Source of the DNA: an uncultured Oscillospiraceae bacterium
GTDB lineage: Bacteria > Bacillota > Clostridia > Oscillospirales > Acutalibacteraceae
Assembly (NCBI GenBank): GCA_900543795.1
Contig: UQSH01000019.1
Location: forward strand, 1 to 27,196
DNA: 27,196 nucleotides
Direction: 5' to 3'
A program made the position numbers and the translations under genes. Below the pieces are notes generated by a model. That model was not told the DNA's origin and searched no databases. It worked only from the letters and a program-made list of their open reading frames with translations. Position 1 is the first letter of the stretch; each line of letters begins with the position of its first letter. Below, in pieces: positions 14,055 through 23,457 of the stretch.

Positions 14055-16139
14055 ATGATAGTATGTAAGGATAATATTTTTATTCTTGAAACAAAAAACA
14101 CACATTACGCTTTGGGTGTTGACAAATACGGATATAACCACCATATCCATTGGGGCGGAAAATGCGACGCCGATGACTATTTCATTAAAGATATTGGCGA
14201 TGAAAATTCAAACCACTCAATGCTTGATAATTTTAAGCAGGAATATACTCCGTTCGGACAGACAATGTACAGAGGCTGTGCAATCAAGGCGAAATTTGCA
14301 GACGGTTGCCGTGAAATCAATTTGAAATTTGACGGATATAATATTGACGGCAACACGCTGAAATTGAATTTTTCGGATGTGTTCTATCCCCTTGCAATCA
14401 CCCTTAACTATGAAATTTATGATGATTGCGACATTATTACAAGATGGGCCACCGTAACAAACAACGGCAATGAGCCTATATACTTTGATAAACTTTTCAG
14501 CGCAGAATTCAGCTTGCCGTCAAAAAAGCCATACACCTTTAAAAATACAAACGGCGCATGGGGCGGCGAAAATATTGAAACAAACACAACGCTTGAGGGC
14601 GGCTCGTTCATCTGCGAAAGCAGAAAGGGCACCTCGGGACACAATCAGTCGCCGTACTTTATTGCATATCAAAATGCCGATGAAAAAAGCGGAGAGGTTT
14701 TTTTTGCCGCCCTTGCATACAGCGGTAATTTCAAGGTTAAGGCTGAAAGAGATTTGTTTGGCACAACAAGAGCTATAATCGGCATCAATGATTTTGATTT
14801 TAAGCTTGAATTGAAAGCCGAAGAAAAATTTGACACTCCAAAGGTGTTTTGCGGCTACACCCAAGGCTTTGGAGAAATGTCAAGACAAATGCACAAATTT
14901 GCAATCAAAAATGTTCTTCCTAAAAGCTTCAACGATAAAATTCTTCCTGTTCTTTATAACTCTTGGGAGGCAACGGAATTTGATGTAAGCTGTGAAGGTC
15001 AGAGCGCTCTTGCAAAAATCGCTTCCGAAATAGGCGTTGAGCTTTTTGTTATGGATGACGGCTGGTTCGGAAGGAGAAATAATGACCGTGCAGGACTGGG
15101 CGACTGGTTTGTTAATAAGGATAAATTCCCAAACGGCCTTGACGAGCTTATCAACAATGTTAATGAGCTCGGAATGGATTTCGGTATTTGGGTTGAGCCT
15201 GAAATGGTGAATAAAGACAGCGACCTGTTTCGTGCGCATCCCGATTGGGCATATCATTACGACACAAGAAATGCATGCGAGTTAAGGCATCAGCTTGTTC
15301 TCAATATGACACGGGCAGATGTTCAGGAATACATATTTAACTGCCTTAACGAGCTGCTTTCAAATCACAACATCAAATATGTTAAATGGGATATGAACAG
15401 ACCGTTTTCCGAAACAGGAGCGGAAAATCTTGAATGTCCGCAAATGCTTTGGTATTTGCATACTAAGGCGGTTTACGATATTGTTGACAGGTTAAAAGCA
15501 CTCCATCCAGATGTGGCAATAGAAAGCTGTGCATCGGGCGGCGGACGCTCCGACTACGGCGCACTTATGCATTATGACCAGGTGTGGACAAGTGATAACA
15601 CGGACGCTATCGACAGAATGGTAATTCAAAAGGGATATTCTCTTTTACGGCCGATAAAAACAATGCGTGCATGGGTAACCGATATCAACTGGTACAACAA
15701 GCCCTGCTCACTTGATTTTAGGTTTAATATTGCAATGCAGGGTGCTCTCGGTATCGGCGGGGATTTGACAAAATATTCCGATGATGATTTGGAAATCTGC
15801 AAAAGGAATATTGCTCTTTATAAGGAGATAAGAGAGCTTGTTCAGTTCGGCAATCTTTACAGAAATATGGATATTGATGAGGACGAAATACTTTTCAATC
15901 AATATGTAAATGATGAAAAAACAAAGAGCGTTGCCTTTATTGCCTCAAACGGAACAAGATTTTACAAAAAAGCCGTGCCAATGCGCTTTGACGGACTTGA
16001 CGAGGCAAAGCGCTACACACTTACCGTCAACAACGAAACATATACAAAGAGCGGCGCATACCTTATGAATGCAGGCATTGATTTAGAGGTGCGCTGTGCC
16101 AACTATAACAAAATAATCATAATTAAAGAAGCAGATTAG
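14055..16139 (+). CDS. GH36 alpha-galactosidase
   Basis: A 694-residue enzyme that hydrolyses terminal alpha-galactosides such as melibiose and raffinose. No signal peptide is seen, so it works on imported sugars. The N-terminal beta-sandwich (about 1-290) is followed by the catalytic barrel: VMDDGWFGRRNNDRAGLGDW (substrate-binding loop), the nucleophile Asp446 in VKWDMNR, ESCASGGGRSDYG, and the acid/base Asp514 in SDNTDAIDRM. The length fits GH36 of the roughly 700-residue bacterial type. AAGGAGA precedes the ATG by nine bases. Eight bases after its stop the GH38 gene begins, so the two form an operon, divergent from the araC-type gene. Confidence 0.95.
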   Translation: MIVCKDNIFILETKNTHYALGVDKYGYNHHIHWGGKCDADDYFIKDIGDENSNHSMLDNFKQEYTPFGQTMYRGCAIKAKFADGCREINLKFDGYNIDGNTLKLNFSDVFYPLAITLNYEIYDDCDIITRWATVTNNGNEPIYFDKLFSAEFSLPSKKPYTFKNTNGAWGGENIETNTTLEGGSFICESRKGTSGHNQSPYFIAYQNADEKSGEVFFAALAYSGNFKVKAERDLFGTTRAIIGINDFDFKLELKAEEKFDTPKVFCGYTQGFGEMSRQMHKFAIKNVLPKSFNDKILPVLYNSWEATEFDVSCEGQSALAKIASEIGVELFVMDDGWFGRRNNDRAGLGDWFVNKDKFPNGLDELINNVNELGMDFGIWVEPEMVNKDSDLFRAHPDWAYHYDTRNACELRHQLVLNMTRADVQEYIFNCLNELLSNHNIKYVKWDMNRPFSETGAENLECPQMLWYLHTKAVYDIVDRLKALHPDVAIESCASGGGRSDYGALMHYDQVWTSDNTDAIDRMVIQKGYSLLRPIKTMRAWVTDINWYNKPCSLDFRFNIAMQGALGIGGDLTKYSDDDLEICKRNIALYKEIRELVQFGNLYRNMDIDEDEILFNQYVNDEKTKSVAFIASNGTRFYKKAVPMRFDGLDEAKRYTLTVNNETYTKSGAYLMNAGIDLEVRCANYNKIIIIKEAD

Positions 16140-16147
16140 GAAATGAT

Positions 16148-19126
16148 ATGATGAAACGAAATGAAACAAGAGTAAACAGACTGAAAGCAGGCTTTGACAG
16201 AGAAATACGGGAGGCTTCCCGAAAAAGCATTGTAAACAGCACCTTAACCGACGATAAGCTTCGTTTGATGATGAGGGTTTGCAGCCTCGCACCAAAATGG
16301 CTTTCTTCCCTGGAAAGCAAAATGTATGAAAGGGTTTCCGATTTAAATTGCGAGGTGTGGAAGACCGCCGAGCCTGTTGACCTTGAACACAGGGAAAGTG
16401 GCGAGCATACGGTGCTGAATGTAGGCGATGTGTGGAGTGATAATGTCTTTGACTGCGGTTGGTTTCACATTACAGGCGATATTCCCAAGCAGGATAACGC
16501 AGTTTGCCTTATTGATATTTCGGGAGAAGGCTTGGTTTACGCAAATGACGGCACGCTCATTAAGGGCATTACAACCTATGCAAGTGAATTCTCCTACGAA
16601 TTCGGCTTGCCTGTTAAAAAGGTTATACCGATTACGCAGGACATAATCAAAAACGGCAAAATAGATTTCTATATTGACGGTGCGTGCAACGATTTGCAGG
16701 GAAATCTTTGCAACGGCGGAAAAATTATGCTTCTTGAAGCAGCTGTTTGCAGAGATGATATAAGAGAGGTCAAATATGATTTGGAGGTTTTGCTCGGTCT
16801 TTTTGACAGCTTAACAGAAAATGACGCTGATTACAGATATGAGATTGCACAGGTTATTGATAACGCTCACAATTACATTTTAAAGAAGGATTATCATTCT
16901 GCTCATAATGAGCTTGGAAAAATTCTAAACCGGCAAAGTGAAGATGATTTTGAAATAACTGCTCACGGGCACGGTCATCTTGACCTTGCGTGGCTTTGGC
17001 CTATCAGAGAAACTAAAAGAAAGGGTGCAAGAACCTTTTCAAGCCAGCTGTTTTACATTGATAGATACAGCGATTATGTTTTCGGTGCAAGTCAGGCACA
17101 GCTCTTTGTGTGGATAAAAGAAAGCTATCCCGAGCTTTATTCAAGAATTACGAATGCCGTTAAGCAGGGAAAAATAACAATTCAGGGTGCTGCTTGGGTT
17201 GAAAGCGATGTTAATCTTCCGTGTGCGGAATCGCTGATTCGCCAATTTCTTTACGGTAAAAGGTTTTTCAAAGACGAATTCGGAATTGACAGTAATGTTT
17301 TATGGTTGCCCGACACCTTCGGTTACAGCGGCTCCCTGCCCCAAATTGTTAAAAAATGCGGGATTGACTATTTCATTACACAAAAGCTTTCGTGGAACAC
17401 AGTTAATGAATTTCCCTATCAAACATTTAACTGGAAGGGCACTGACGGCAGCTGCCTGCTTGCACATCTTCTTCCTGCAAACACCTATAACGGACCTTTA
17501 ACTCCGGAGGAAATGCTGAGAGTTAAAAAAACATATAAGGAAAGAGCGGCTTCAAATAATGCTATGATGGCATACGGTGTTGGCGACGGCGGCGGAGGAC
17601 CGTCTATGGACCATATAGAACGGCTTAAAAGAGTTAAAAATCTTAAAGGCTTACCGAGGATTAACACCGTTTCAACCGATGAGTTTATGAAAAAGCTTGC
17701 ACAAGGCAGAGATAATTATCCGTCTTATCAGGGCGAGCTTTATTTGGAACGCCACAGAGGCACATATACAACGCAGGCAAAAAATAAAAAATATAACAGA
17801 AAAATGGAAATTGCTCTGCGGGACTGTGAATTTTTCAGCAGCGTTGCCGATAAGCTTTGCGGATTTGATTATCCGTTTGAAGAAATAGAAGCAATTTGGA
17901 AGGAGGTCTTGTTATATCAATTTCACGATATTCTTCCCGGCTCATCTATTGCAAGAGTTTATGACGAATCGGTTAAACGCTATGAAATAATCTATAATCA
18001 AACAAAGGCATTGACTGAAAAGGCCTGCAATGCAATTTCAAATTATTACAATTCGTCGTTATATTTCAATTCTCTTCCATGGAAAAGAAACGGAATTGAG
18101 CCGATGGGCGCTTCTTCGGAAATTATCAGCACAGAAAATGCCTGCCGCAGCGGCAACATCCTTGAAAACAGCTTCTTAAAGGTTGCCTTCTCCGAAAAGG
18201 GCGAAATAATAAGCCTTTACGACAAAAGGCAACGCAAGGAATATGCAAACGGCAATATCAATGTGTTCAAGCTTTATAAGGACACAGGCGATTGCTGGGA
18301 TATTGAGCCTGTTTACTACTATGCATTTGAGCCTGAAACGGCAAGGCTGAGAGCTATGACCTATCGGGATGATTCTGTTGAATTGGAATTTTCAATAAGC
18401 AATTCCGTTATCAGGCAGGTTGTGAGGCTCTGCGATGATACTGTTCAGTTTGATACATATATAAGCTGGAACGAGAAGAACAAAATGCTTCGTGTTGATT
18501 TTCCCGTTACGGTTGAAAATGATTTTGCAAGTTATCAGATTCAGTACGGCCATATTAAAAGACCTACCACTCACGATAATTCCGTCAGCCGAGCAATGTT
18601 TGAGGTTAGCGCTCATAAGTGGTGCGACCTTTCAGGCAAGGAAAATGGTATTTCGCTTATCAACAACTGTAAATACGGTTACAGAATATGGGATTCAAAT
18701 ATCAGTATGAATGTTTTGCGTTCGCCGAATTATCCCGGCAAAAATGCAGATATAGGTGAGCATCATTTCAGATATGCTTTATACACTCACGCAGGTCAAG
18801 TTGACGATTCAAGGGTTTATGAAAAAGCATTTGATTTCAACACTCCCGTAATCTGCATTGGCAGCTCATCAAAGGGTAATATATCCAAAAGCTTCATAAA
18901 AACCGACAATGATAAAATAATCATTGATTCCGTTAAAAAGAGTGAAGATAAAAAGGGCTATATCATAAAAATGTATAACTGCTCCGAGCAGGAGCAAGCC
19001 TGCCGAATTATCTCGGATTTGTTTAATATAACTGCGCAGACTGATTTTGTTGAAGATATAACAGGCAAGGCAGATGATATAATTACATTCAAAAAATTTG
19101 AGGCAAAGGCTTTTTATGCTGAATAG
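16148..19126 (+). CDS. GH38 alpha-mannosidase
   Basis: A 992-residue cytoplasmic glycosidase that removes alpha-linked mannose. After an N-terminal accessory domain (about 1-265) the catalytic region opens with AHGHGHLDLAWLWPIRETKRK; residues His277 and Asp279 fit the zinc ligands. WVESDVNLPCAESLIRQFLYG follows, then the nucleophile Asp389 in WLPDTFGYSGSLPQI. A helical middle domain holds FHDILPGSSIARVYDES near 595-610. The C-terminal third is the beta-rich domain of the family (EKGEIISLYDKRQRKEYANG). Two adjacent ATG codons (16148 and 16151) could start it; AGGA overlaps the GH36 stop codon. It is co-transcribed with GH36, and a terminator follows at 19253. Confidence 0.94.
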   Translation: MMKRNETRVNRLKAGFDREIREASRKSIVNSTLTDDKLRLMMRVCSLAPKWLSSLESKMYERVSDLNCEVWKTAEPVDLEHRESGEHTVLNVGDVWSDNVFDCGWFHITGDIPKQDNAVCLIDISGEGLVYANDGTLIKGITTYASEFSYEFGLPVKKVIPITQDIIKNGKIDFYIDGACNDLQGNLCNGGKIMLLEAAVCRDDIREVKYDLEVLLGLFDSLTENDADYRYEIAQVIDNAHNYILKKDYHSAHNELGKILNRQSEDDFEITAHGHGHLDLAWLWPIRETKRKGARTFSSQLFYIDRYSDYVFGASQAQLFVWIKESYPELYSRITNAVKQGKITIQGAAWVESDVNLPCAESLIRQFLYGKRFFKDEFGIDSNVLWLPDTFGYSGSLPQIVKKCGIDYFITQKLSWNTVNEFPYQTFNWKGTDGSCLLAHLLPANTYNGPLTPEEMLRVKKTYKERAASNNAMMAYGVGDGGGGPSMDHIERLKRVKNLKGLPRINTVSTDEFMKKLAQGRDNYPSYQGELYLERHRGTYTTQAKNKKYNRKMEIALRDCEFFSSVADKLCGFDYPFEEIEAIWKEVLLYQFHDILPGSSIARVYDESVKRYEIIYNQTKALTEKACNAISNYYNSSLYFNSLPWKRNGIEPMGASSEIISTENACRSGNILENSFLKVAFSEKGEIISLYDKRQRKEYANGNINVFKLYKDTGDCWDIEPVYYYAFEPETARLRAMTYRDDSVELEFSISNSVIRQVVRLCDDTVQFDTYISWNEKNKMLRVDFPVTVENDFASYQIQYGHIKRPTTHDNSVSRAMFEVSAHKWCDLSGKENGISLINNCKYGYRIWDSNISMNVLRSPNYPGKNADIGEHHFRYALYTHAGQVDDSRVYEKAFDFNTPVICIGSSSKGNISKSFIKTDNDKIIIDSVKKSEDKKGYIIKMYNCSEQEQACRIISDLFNITAQTDFVEDITGKADDIITFKKFEAKAFYAE

Positions 19127-19252
19127 ATTTCAATTCGGACGAAAGTTAAAAATCAGATATAAGGAAAAAACCGATTTATCTTCACAATGCCGTTTCAACA
19201 AGAAATTCAAAGCTGTTAAATGAAATAAAAGATAATATTTTGCCAACACATA

Positions 19253-19290
19253 AAAGCTCCCTTGCATTATCGCAGGGAGCTTTAATCTTT
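19253..19290 (+). terminator. Terminator of the GH36-GH38 operon
   Basis: AAAGCTCCCT (19253-19262) pairs with AGGGAGCTTT (19274-19283), followed by AATCTTT. The preceding 126 bases after the GH38 stop hold only a short open stretch without a recognisable product. Confidence 0.7.
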
Positions 19291-19347
19291 GTGCCTGATT
19301 TTGTATTCAAATCCTAAAATGATAATATAATAAATTAGAACATCATA

Positions 19348-19376
19348 TTGAATTGTGGAGTTAAATGTGTTACAAT
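19348..19376 (+). promoter_or_regulatory. Promoter of the TetR-like regulator cassette
   Basis: TTGAAT (19348-19353) and TACAAT (19371-19376) are exactly 17 bases apart, 40 bases upstream of the ATG. Both boxes and their spacing are kept in the second copy at 24204-24232. The heptamer-like TTACAA recurs at 19370, 19384 and 19410 and could be part of a regulator site. Confidence 0.68.
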
Positions 19377-19415
19377 TTATTTATTACAAACGATTTAAAT
19401 TAAAGAGGTTTACAA

Positions 19416-20006
19416 ATGGCACGTTATTCACCTGAAAATTGGAATGCAAATAAGGTTGCACTTATGGAAAAATGCTTTAAAGGCTTTACCGAATTAGGTC
19501 TGCACGGCACAGGCATTCGTTCCTTGGCTAAGCATTGCGGATATAACACATCCATGATTTATACATATTTTAAGGATTTGGATGACCTTATCATTCAATC
19601 CACCGAATACTGTATGAGCAAAGTGGAAGACGAATTTATGAAGAAAGCTCCTACCGATGTGGAGAACCTGTGGCGGTTTATTGACGAGATACCCTATTGG
19701 ACTGCGAAAAAGCACGGCAAGAAATACAGACTTATGTATCAGGTTTATACCCACCCGAAATACAGAAAATACGGTCAGAAATTCTTTGAGGGCGTAAACG
19801 AACGATACACCGAATATGCAAAGAGCTTGGAGCCAAAGCTGGGTATTCCCTATGATAAGCTGACACCGCTGATTTTCATTCTGATAAGAGCCTGCGTACA
19901 CTACGCACTGTTTGAGGATGAGTTCTACTTGAAATCACAAATAGAAGTGCTTAAAGAAACCCTTGAGCTGTTTATTGAGAAATATAATCCTAACATAAAT
20001 TCTTAG
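19416..20006 (+). CDS. TetR-family transcriptional regulator
   Basis: A 196-residue DNA-binding protein. The N-terminal 55 residues carry the TetR fold: ALMEKCFKGFTELGLHGTGIRSLAKHCGYNTSMIYTYFKDLDDLIIQSTEY, with the helix-turn-helix at about 33-53. The C-terminal part (about 60-196) is helical and would bind an unknown ligand. GAGG precedes the ATG. The surface-protein gene starts 11 bases after its stop with AGGAGG, so both are one transcript, and the regulator probably controls its own operon. The first 100 bases of this gene recur without a change at 24272-24371. Confidence 0.88.
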   Translation: MARYSPENWNANKVALMEKCFKGFTELGLHGTGIRSLAKHCGYNTSMIYTYFKDLDDLIIQSTEYCMSKVEDEFMKKAPTDVENLWRFIDEIPYWTAKKHGKKYRLMYQVYTHPKYRKYGQKFFEGVNERYTEYAKSLEPKLGIPYDKLTPLIFILIRACVHYALFEDEFYLKSQIEVLKETLELFIEKYNPNINS

Positions 20007-20017
20007 GAGGAATATCA

Positions 20018-20599
20018 ATGAAAAAACAGATTTTGAGTATGGTATTGGCAATATGCCTGGCAGTGGCAATGATGCCCATTATTCCGACTACGGTGTCGGC
20101 AGAAGAAACCACCGAGCCAAGCGTTTCTGCCTATGCCACAAAGGCACAGCTGACGGATGACACATTTTCTCCAAATGAGAAGGGAATTCCAACCAATCTC
20201 GGCAAGCTGACCTTTGGTAAGAAAAGCAGAACCCCACTTGAATGGTACATTCTGGGAAAAGGCGGCGGTACTGATAATACCATCATTTTTGCCGCAAGTC
20301 CCATAGCAACCAATCAGGTGTTTAATTCAAGCACAAGCAATAAGACATATAATTATGAAGCAGGAACAGGCTATGGAGATTCTGCAGGCAGTAAATCTGT
20401 ATTCGCAAACCACTACGGAGCAAGTGACCTTCGAGCGGCATTGCAGGGTATGGCTACGAATACAAACTATTTCACCACAGCCGAGCAGGGCTTGATGAAT
20501 GCTACCACAGTGAAAACGAAGGACACGAAGAACAGTAATGTGACCTATACCACCACAGACAAGCTGTATGCATTACAGGGAGATTATGATAATGACTAA
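20018..20599 (+). CDS. Anchored surface protein, N-terminal part (gene split by an in-frame TAA)
   Basis: The 193-residue N-terminal part of a secreted protein. The signal peptide is about residues 1-28 (cleavage after TVSA). The mature start leads into a domain of the kind called DUF6273 (about 60-193): LGKLTFGKKSRTPLEWYILGKGGG, then IIFAASPIATNQVF. Reading stops at TAA (20597-20599). The very next codons, TAC TTG TGG GCA, continue in the same frame into the part at 20603-22255, which carries the missing half of the domain (WFWLRSP) and the cell-wall anchor. The simplest reading is one gene of about 745 codons with a single nonsense codon. As it stands this product would be secreted but not anchored. 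A sequencing error is also possible. Strong AGGAGG at eight bases before the ATG. Confidence 0.8.
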   Translation: MKKQILSMVLAICLAVAMMPIIPTTVSAEETTEPSVSAYATKAQLTDDTFSPNEKGIPTNLGKLTFGKKSRTPLEWYILGKGGGTDNTIIFAASPIATNQVFNSSTSNKTYNYEAGTGYGDSAGSKSVFANHYGASDLRAALQGMATNTNYFTTAEQGLMNATTVKTKDTKNSNVTYTTTDKLYALQGDYDND

Positions 20600-20602
20600 T
20601 AC

Positions 20603-22255
20603 TTGTGGGCAGGAACCAGTGACAGTACAGTACTTGCCATGAGTAGTTACTGGAGCAACGGTTCTTGGTTCTGGCTGCGCTCGCCTAGCGCTTATGATGG
20701 TAACAATGCGTTGCTCTCTACACCGGACTATTATGTCATCCGTGACATTGTTTTCTATGTTAACGCTGTTCAGCCCGCTTCCAATCTGAATCTGTCATCT
20801 GTTCTCTTCGCATCTGCTGCGACAGCAAATCCGTCAATGGACGGTCCGTCATACGGTACAATTGCACCGAATAAGGCAATGGCTTTGCGACTGGACGGAA
20901 GCGGTATGGATATAGGTACAGTAGAATATGATTCACAGACCGATACGGTTAAAGCCCAAAAGGGCAGCATCTCGGGTAAGGTTGCACTTGTTGTACAGGG
21001 TAAAAACATCGTGCAGAAGCAGAATGAAATCGGAGAAACGGATTGGTTTTTCAGTGTGCTTGTGGACGGAGAAAACTCTATAAATGCAGATGTAATTAAA
21101 GCTGCTTTCGGTTTATCCTCCGTAAACTTTGACAAATGTAAAATCTGGCTTGAAACAGTAGGCGCAGACGGAATGCGTTATACTGTTAATGGAGTTGAAA
21201 AAATTCAAACCGTAGAAATAACAGACATTGAAACACCGACAGCCAATACGGCGTTAGATACATCAGCATTATGTGCAACCAAAGGAGTAAGCAGTACCAC
21301 ACCTTCTGTTACATGGACACCGGAGCATACTACTGCACAACTCAATATAAGCTACACTGCAAGCGTTACACTTACAGCAGATGAAGGCTATGAGTTTACC
21401 GATTCCACAACAGCTACTGTAAACGGCTATGCGGCAACGAGCGTAACGAAAAATTCGGATGGAACACTTACGGTAACATATAAGTTTCCTGCGATTTTTG
21501 ACACTACTGCCCCAACAGGCGAAATCAGCATCGGCACAAGTACTTGGAAAGCATTCGTCAACGGAATCACATTTGATCTGTTCTTTAAGGATACGCAGAC
21601 GGTAGCAATCACTGCAAGCGACGATAGCGGCGAAGATGTTACAATAGAATATCTGTTAAGCGACAAAGAGCTTACTGCCGAGGAGCTTGATGAAGCCTCC
21701 TTTACCTCATACAATGATAAATTCAATATCAATCCTAATAATCAGTATGTGATTTATGCAAGGCTGACAGACGCAAGCGGCAATGCGGCATATATCAACT
21801 CTAACGGCATTGTACTTGATAATATTGCTCCCGTAATTTCCGGCGTTGAAAACGGCAAAGCCTATTCCGAAAAGCAGACAGTTACCTTTACAAAAAAGTA
21901 TATCGACAGTGTAACTGTAAACGGAAAAGCGGTTACACTTGACGCAAATAATCAGTTTACTTTAACTGCGGCAGAGGGCACGCAGAAAATCGTTGCCACC
22001 GACAAGGCGGGCAATGTATCTGCCGAAATGATTGTTACCGTTGGACACACCGACAAAGACCAGGACAATAAGAGCGATTTAAGCGGTGCAGATATTAATG
22101 CTAATTCAAAAGCAGAAACCGAGAATAAAAATATAAAATCCCCCGAAACAGGCAATGACAGTGAAACGGCATTATTGCTTGCATTCCTCATTTCCTGCGG
22201 CGGCGTGATTGTTGTTACAGGTGCTTACAGTAAAAGAAAAAAGCACAGCAGATAA
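20603..22255 (+). CDS. Anchored surface protein, C-terminal part (same frame, after the TAA)
   Basis: The 550-codon continuation of the preceding reading frame; the TTG at 20603 has no ribosome-binding site, so it is probably not translated on its own. The order is: end of the DUF6273-like domain (SWFWLRSPSAYDGNNALL, FYVNAVQPASNLNLSSVLFASAA); an X2/Ig-like repeat (about 245-300, SVTLTADEGYEFTDSTTATVNGY); Ig-like modules DTTAPTGEISI and DNIAPVISGVENG with a typical GTQKIVATDKAGNVSAEMIVTV strand; a charged spacer; and a sorting signal (513-550): SPETG, hydrophobic helix, then SKRKKHSR. SPETG is a variant of LPxTG, so a sortase would join it to peptidoglycan. Likely role is adhesion or a cell-surface interaction, by inference only. 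A terminator follows at 22285. Confidence 0.78.
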   Translation: MWAGTSDSTVLAMSSYWSNGSWFWLRSPSAYDGNNALLSTPDYYVIRDIVFYVNAVQPASNLNLSSVLFASAATANPSMDGPSYGTIAPNKAMALRLDGSGMDIGTVEYDSQTDTVKAQKGSISGKVALVVQGKNIVQKQNEIGETDWFFSVLVDGENSINADVIKAAFGLSSVNFDKCKIWLETVGADGMRYTVNGVEKIQTVEITDIETPTANTALDTSALCATKGVSSTTPSVTWTPEHTTAQLNISYTASVTLTADEGYEFTDSTTATVNGYAATSVTKNSDGTLTVTYKFPAIFDTTAPTGEISIGTSTWKAFVNGITFDLFFKDTQTVAITASDDSGEDVTIEYLLSDKELTAEELDEASFTSYNDKFNINPNNQYVIYARLTDASGNAAYINSNGIVLDNIAPVISGVENGKAYSEKQTVTFTKKYIDSVTVNGKAVTLDANNQFTLTAAEGTQKIVATDKAGNVSAEMIVTVGHTDKDQDNKSDLSGADINANSKAETENKNIKSPETGNDSETALLLAFLISCGGVIVVTGAYSKRKKHSR

Positions 22256-22284
22256 GCCCTGCCAAAAACATTAAATAATTACAA

Positions 22285-22322
22285 AAAAACGGTTGAAGCC
22301 GATTAAGCTTCAACCGTTTTTG
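22285..22322. terminator. Bidirectional terminator between convergent genes
   Basis: AAAAACGGTTGAAGC (22285-22299) pairs with GCTTCAACCGTTTTT (22307-22321). It has A and T runs on both sides and can end both the surface-protein transcript and the leftward HD/TtcA-like operon. The same stem is at 10104-10137. Confidence 0.88.
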
Positions 22323-22335
22323 TTCATATATTGCA

Positions 22336-23457
22336 CTATCTATAATTATCTAAAAATGAATGCTTAACTCCGCCTTGCTTGTAGCAGATAACAGTATCAA
22401 GATTTACATTTTGAACACTCTTGAAAATATTGCTTTCAACCTGTGGATTAACCTGCTTCATTTGCCTAATCATATTCTTGATTTCCTGCCGCTTTGAAGC
22501 GTTATCAGGATTACAGGAGGTGCAGGTATCTGTAAACTTACAGGCACATTGAATAAAATGCAAATCGTTATAATCACGCCAATGCTTAACATCATCCTCA
22601 CGAATTAAATACATAGGTCTGATAAGCTCCATACCCTCGAAATTAGTGCTGTGCAGCTTCGGCATCATAGTTTGCACCTGACCGCCGTAAAGCATACCCA
22701 TAAGGATGGTTTCAATAACATCGTCATAGTGATGACCGAGAGCAATTTTATTACAGCCAAGCTCCTTGGCTTTGCTATATAGATAGCCTCTGCGCATTCT
22801 TGCGCAAATATAGCAAGGCGATTTATCAATATGCAAAACGCTCTCAAAAACATTGCTTTCAAAAACCGTGATCGGAACATTCAACAGCTTTGCATTTCGT
22901 TCAATGATTTCACGATTTTTCGGGCTATAACCTGGATCCATAACAAGATAAACAACCTCGAAAGGAATTTTGTTATGGCGTTTTAGCTCTTGAAAAAGCT
23001 TTGCCATAAGCATACTGTCTTTACCGCCGGATATACAAACGGCAATCTTATCGTTTTCTTCAACTAATTGATATTCCTGAATTGCCGAAGTAAATCTGCT
23101 CCAAATACTTTTGTGGAATTTTTTGTTAATGCTACGCTCAACATCCCTTGCTCTTTGCATATCGGCTTGCATATTTTGAAGCATATAGCCGTAGTATCCC
23201 TCTTTCAGATTAGCAGCATTATATCCCTTATCTCTTAATTCTTCTGCCACGGAATCACTGATAATTCCGCTTTTGCAAACTATGATATAAAGTGTTTCCT
23301 TATCAAGCAAATCAAGGCTATCATCAATTTTATTTTGAGGAATATTTATTGCGCCGTTGATTGTGCCGTATTGAAATGCAATTTCATCCCTGATATCAAT
23401 TATCTTATATCCGGTTTCAAGATTTTTTAGTTCTTTTACGCTGATTTCTTCTATCAT
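22336..23457 (-). CDS. Rhodanese domain fused to a TtcA-like ATP pyrophosphatase
   Basis: A 373-residue fusion. Residues 1-95 are a rhodanese domain with the active-site Cys61 in VCKSGIISDS. Residues about 110-373 are a PP-loop enzyme with SGGKDS at 143-148, close to TtcA, which makes 2-thiocytidine in tRNA. CYIC (Cys215, Cys218) and the cysteines in FIQCACKF (304 and 306) are placed like the ligands of the 4Fe-4S cluster in TtcA, and GHHYDDVIET is the second TtcA-type motif. A rhodanese in the same chain could pass persulfide sulfur to the thiolation site. The gene starts directly after the stop of the HD-domain gene (TAA then ATG, no gap), so translation is coupled. The tRNA target is inferred, not shown. 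Confidence 0.88.
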   Translation of the reverse strand: MIEEISVKELKNLETGYKIIDIRDEIAFQYGTINGAINIPQNKIDDSLDLLDKETLYIIVCKSGIISDSVAEELRDKGYNAANLKEGYYGYMLQNMQADMQRARDVERSINKKFHKSIWSRFTSAIQEYQLVEENDKIAVCISGGKDSMLMAKLFQELKRHNKIPFEVVYLVMDPGYSPKNREIIERNAKLLNVPITVFESNVFESVLHIDKSPCYICARMRRGYLYSKAKELGCNKIALGHHYDDVIETILMGMLYGGQVQTMMPKLHSTNFEGMELIRPMYLIREDDVKHWRDYNDLHFIQCACKFTDTCTSCNPDNASKRQEIKNMIRQMKQVNPQVESNIFKSVQNVNLDTVICYKQGGVKHSFLDNYR

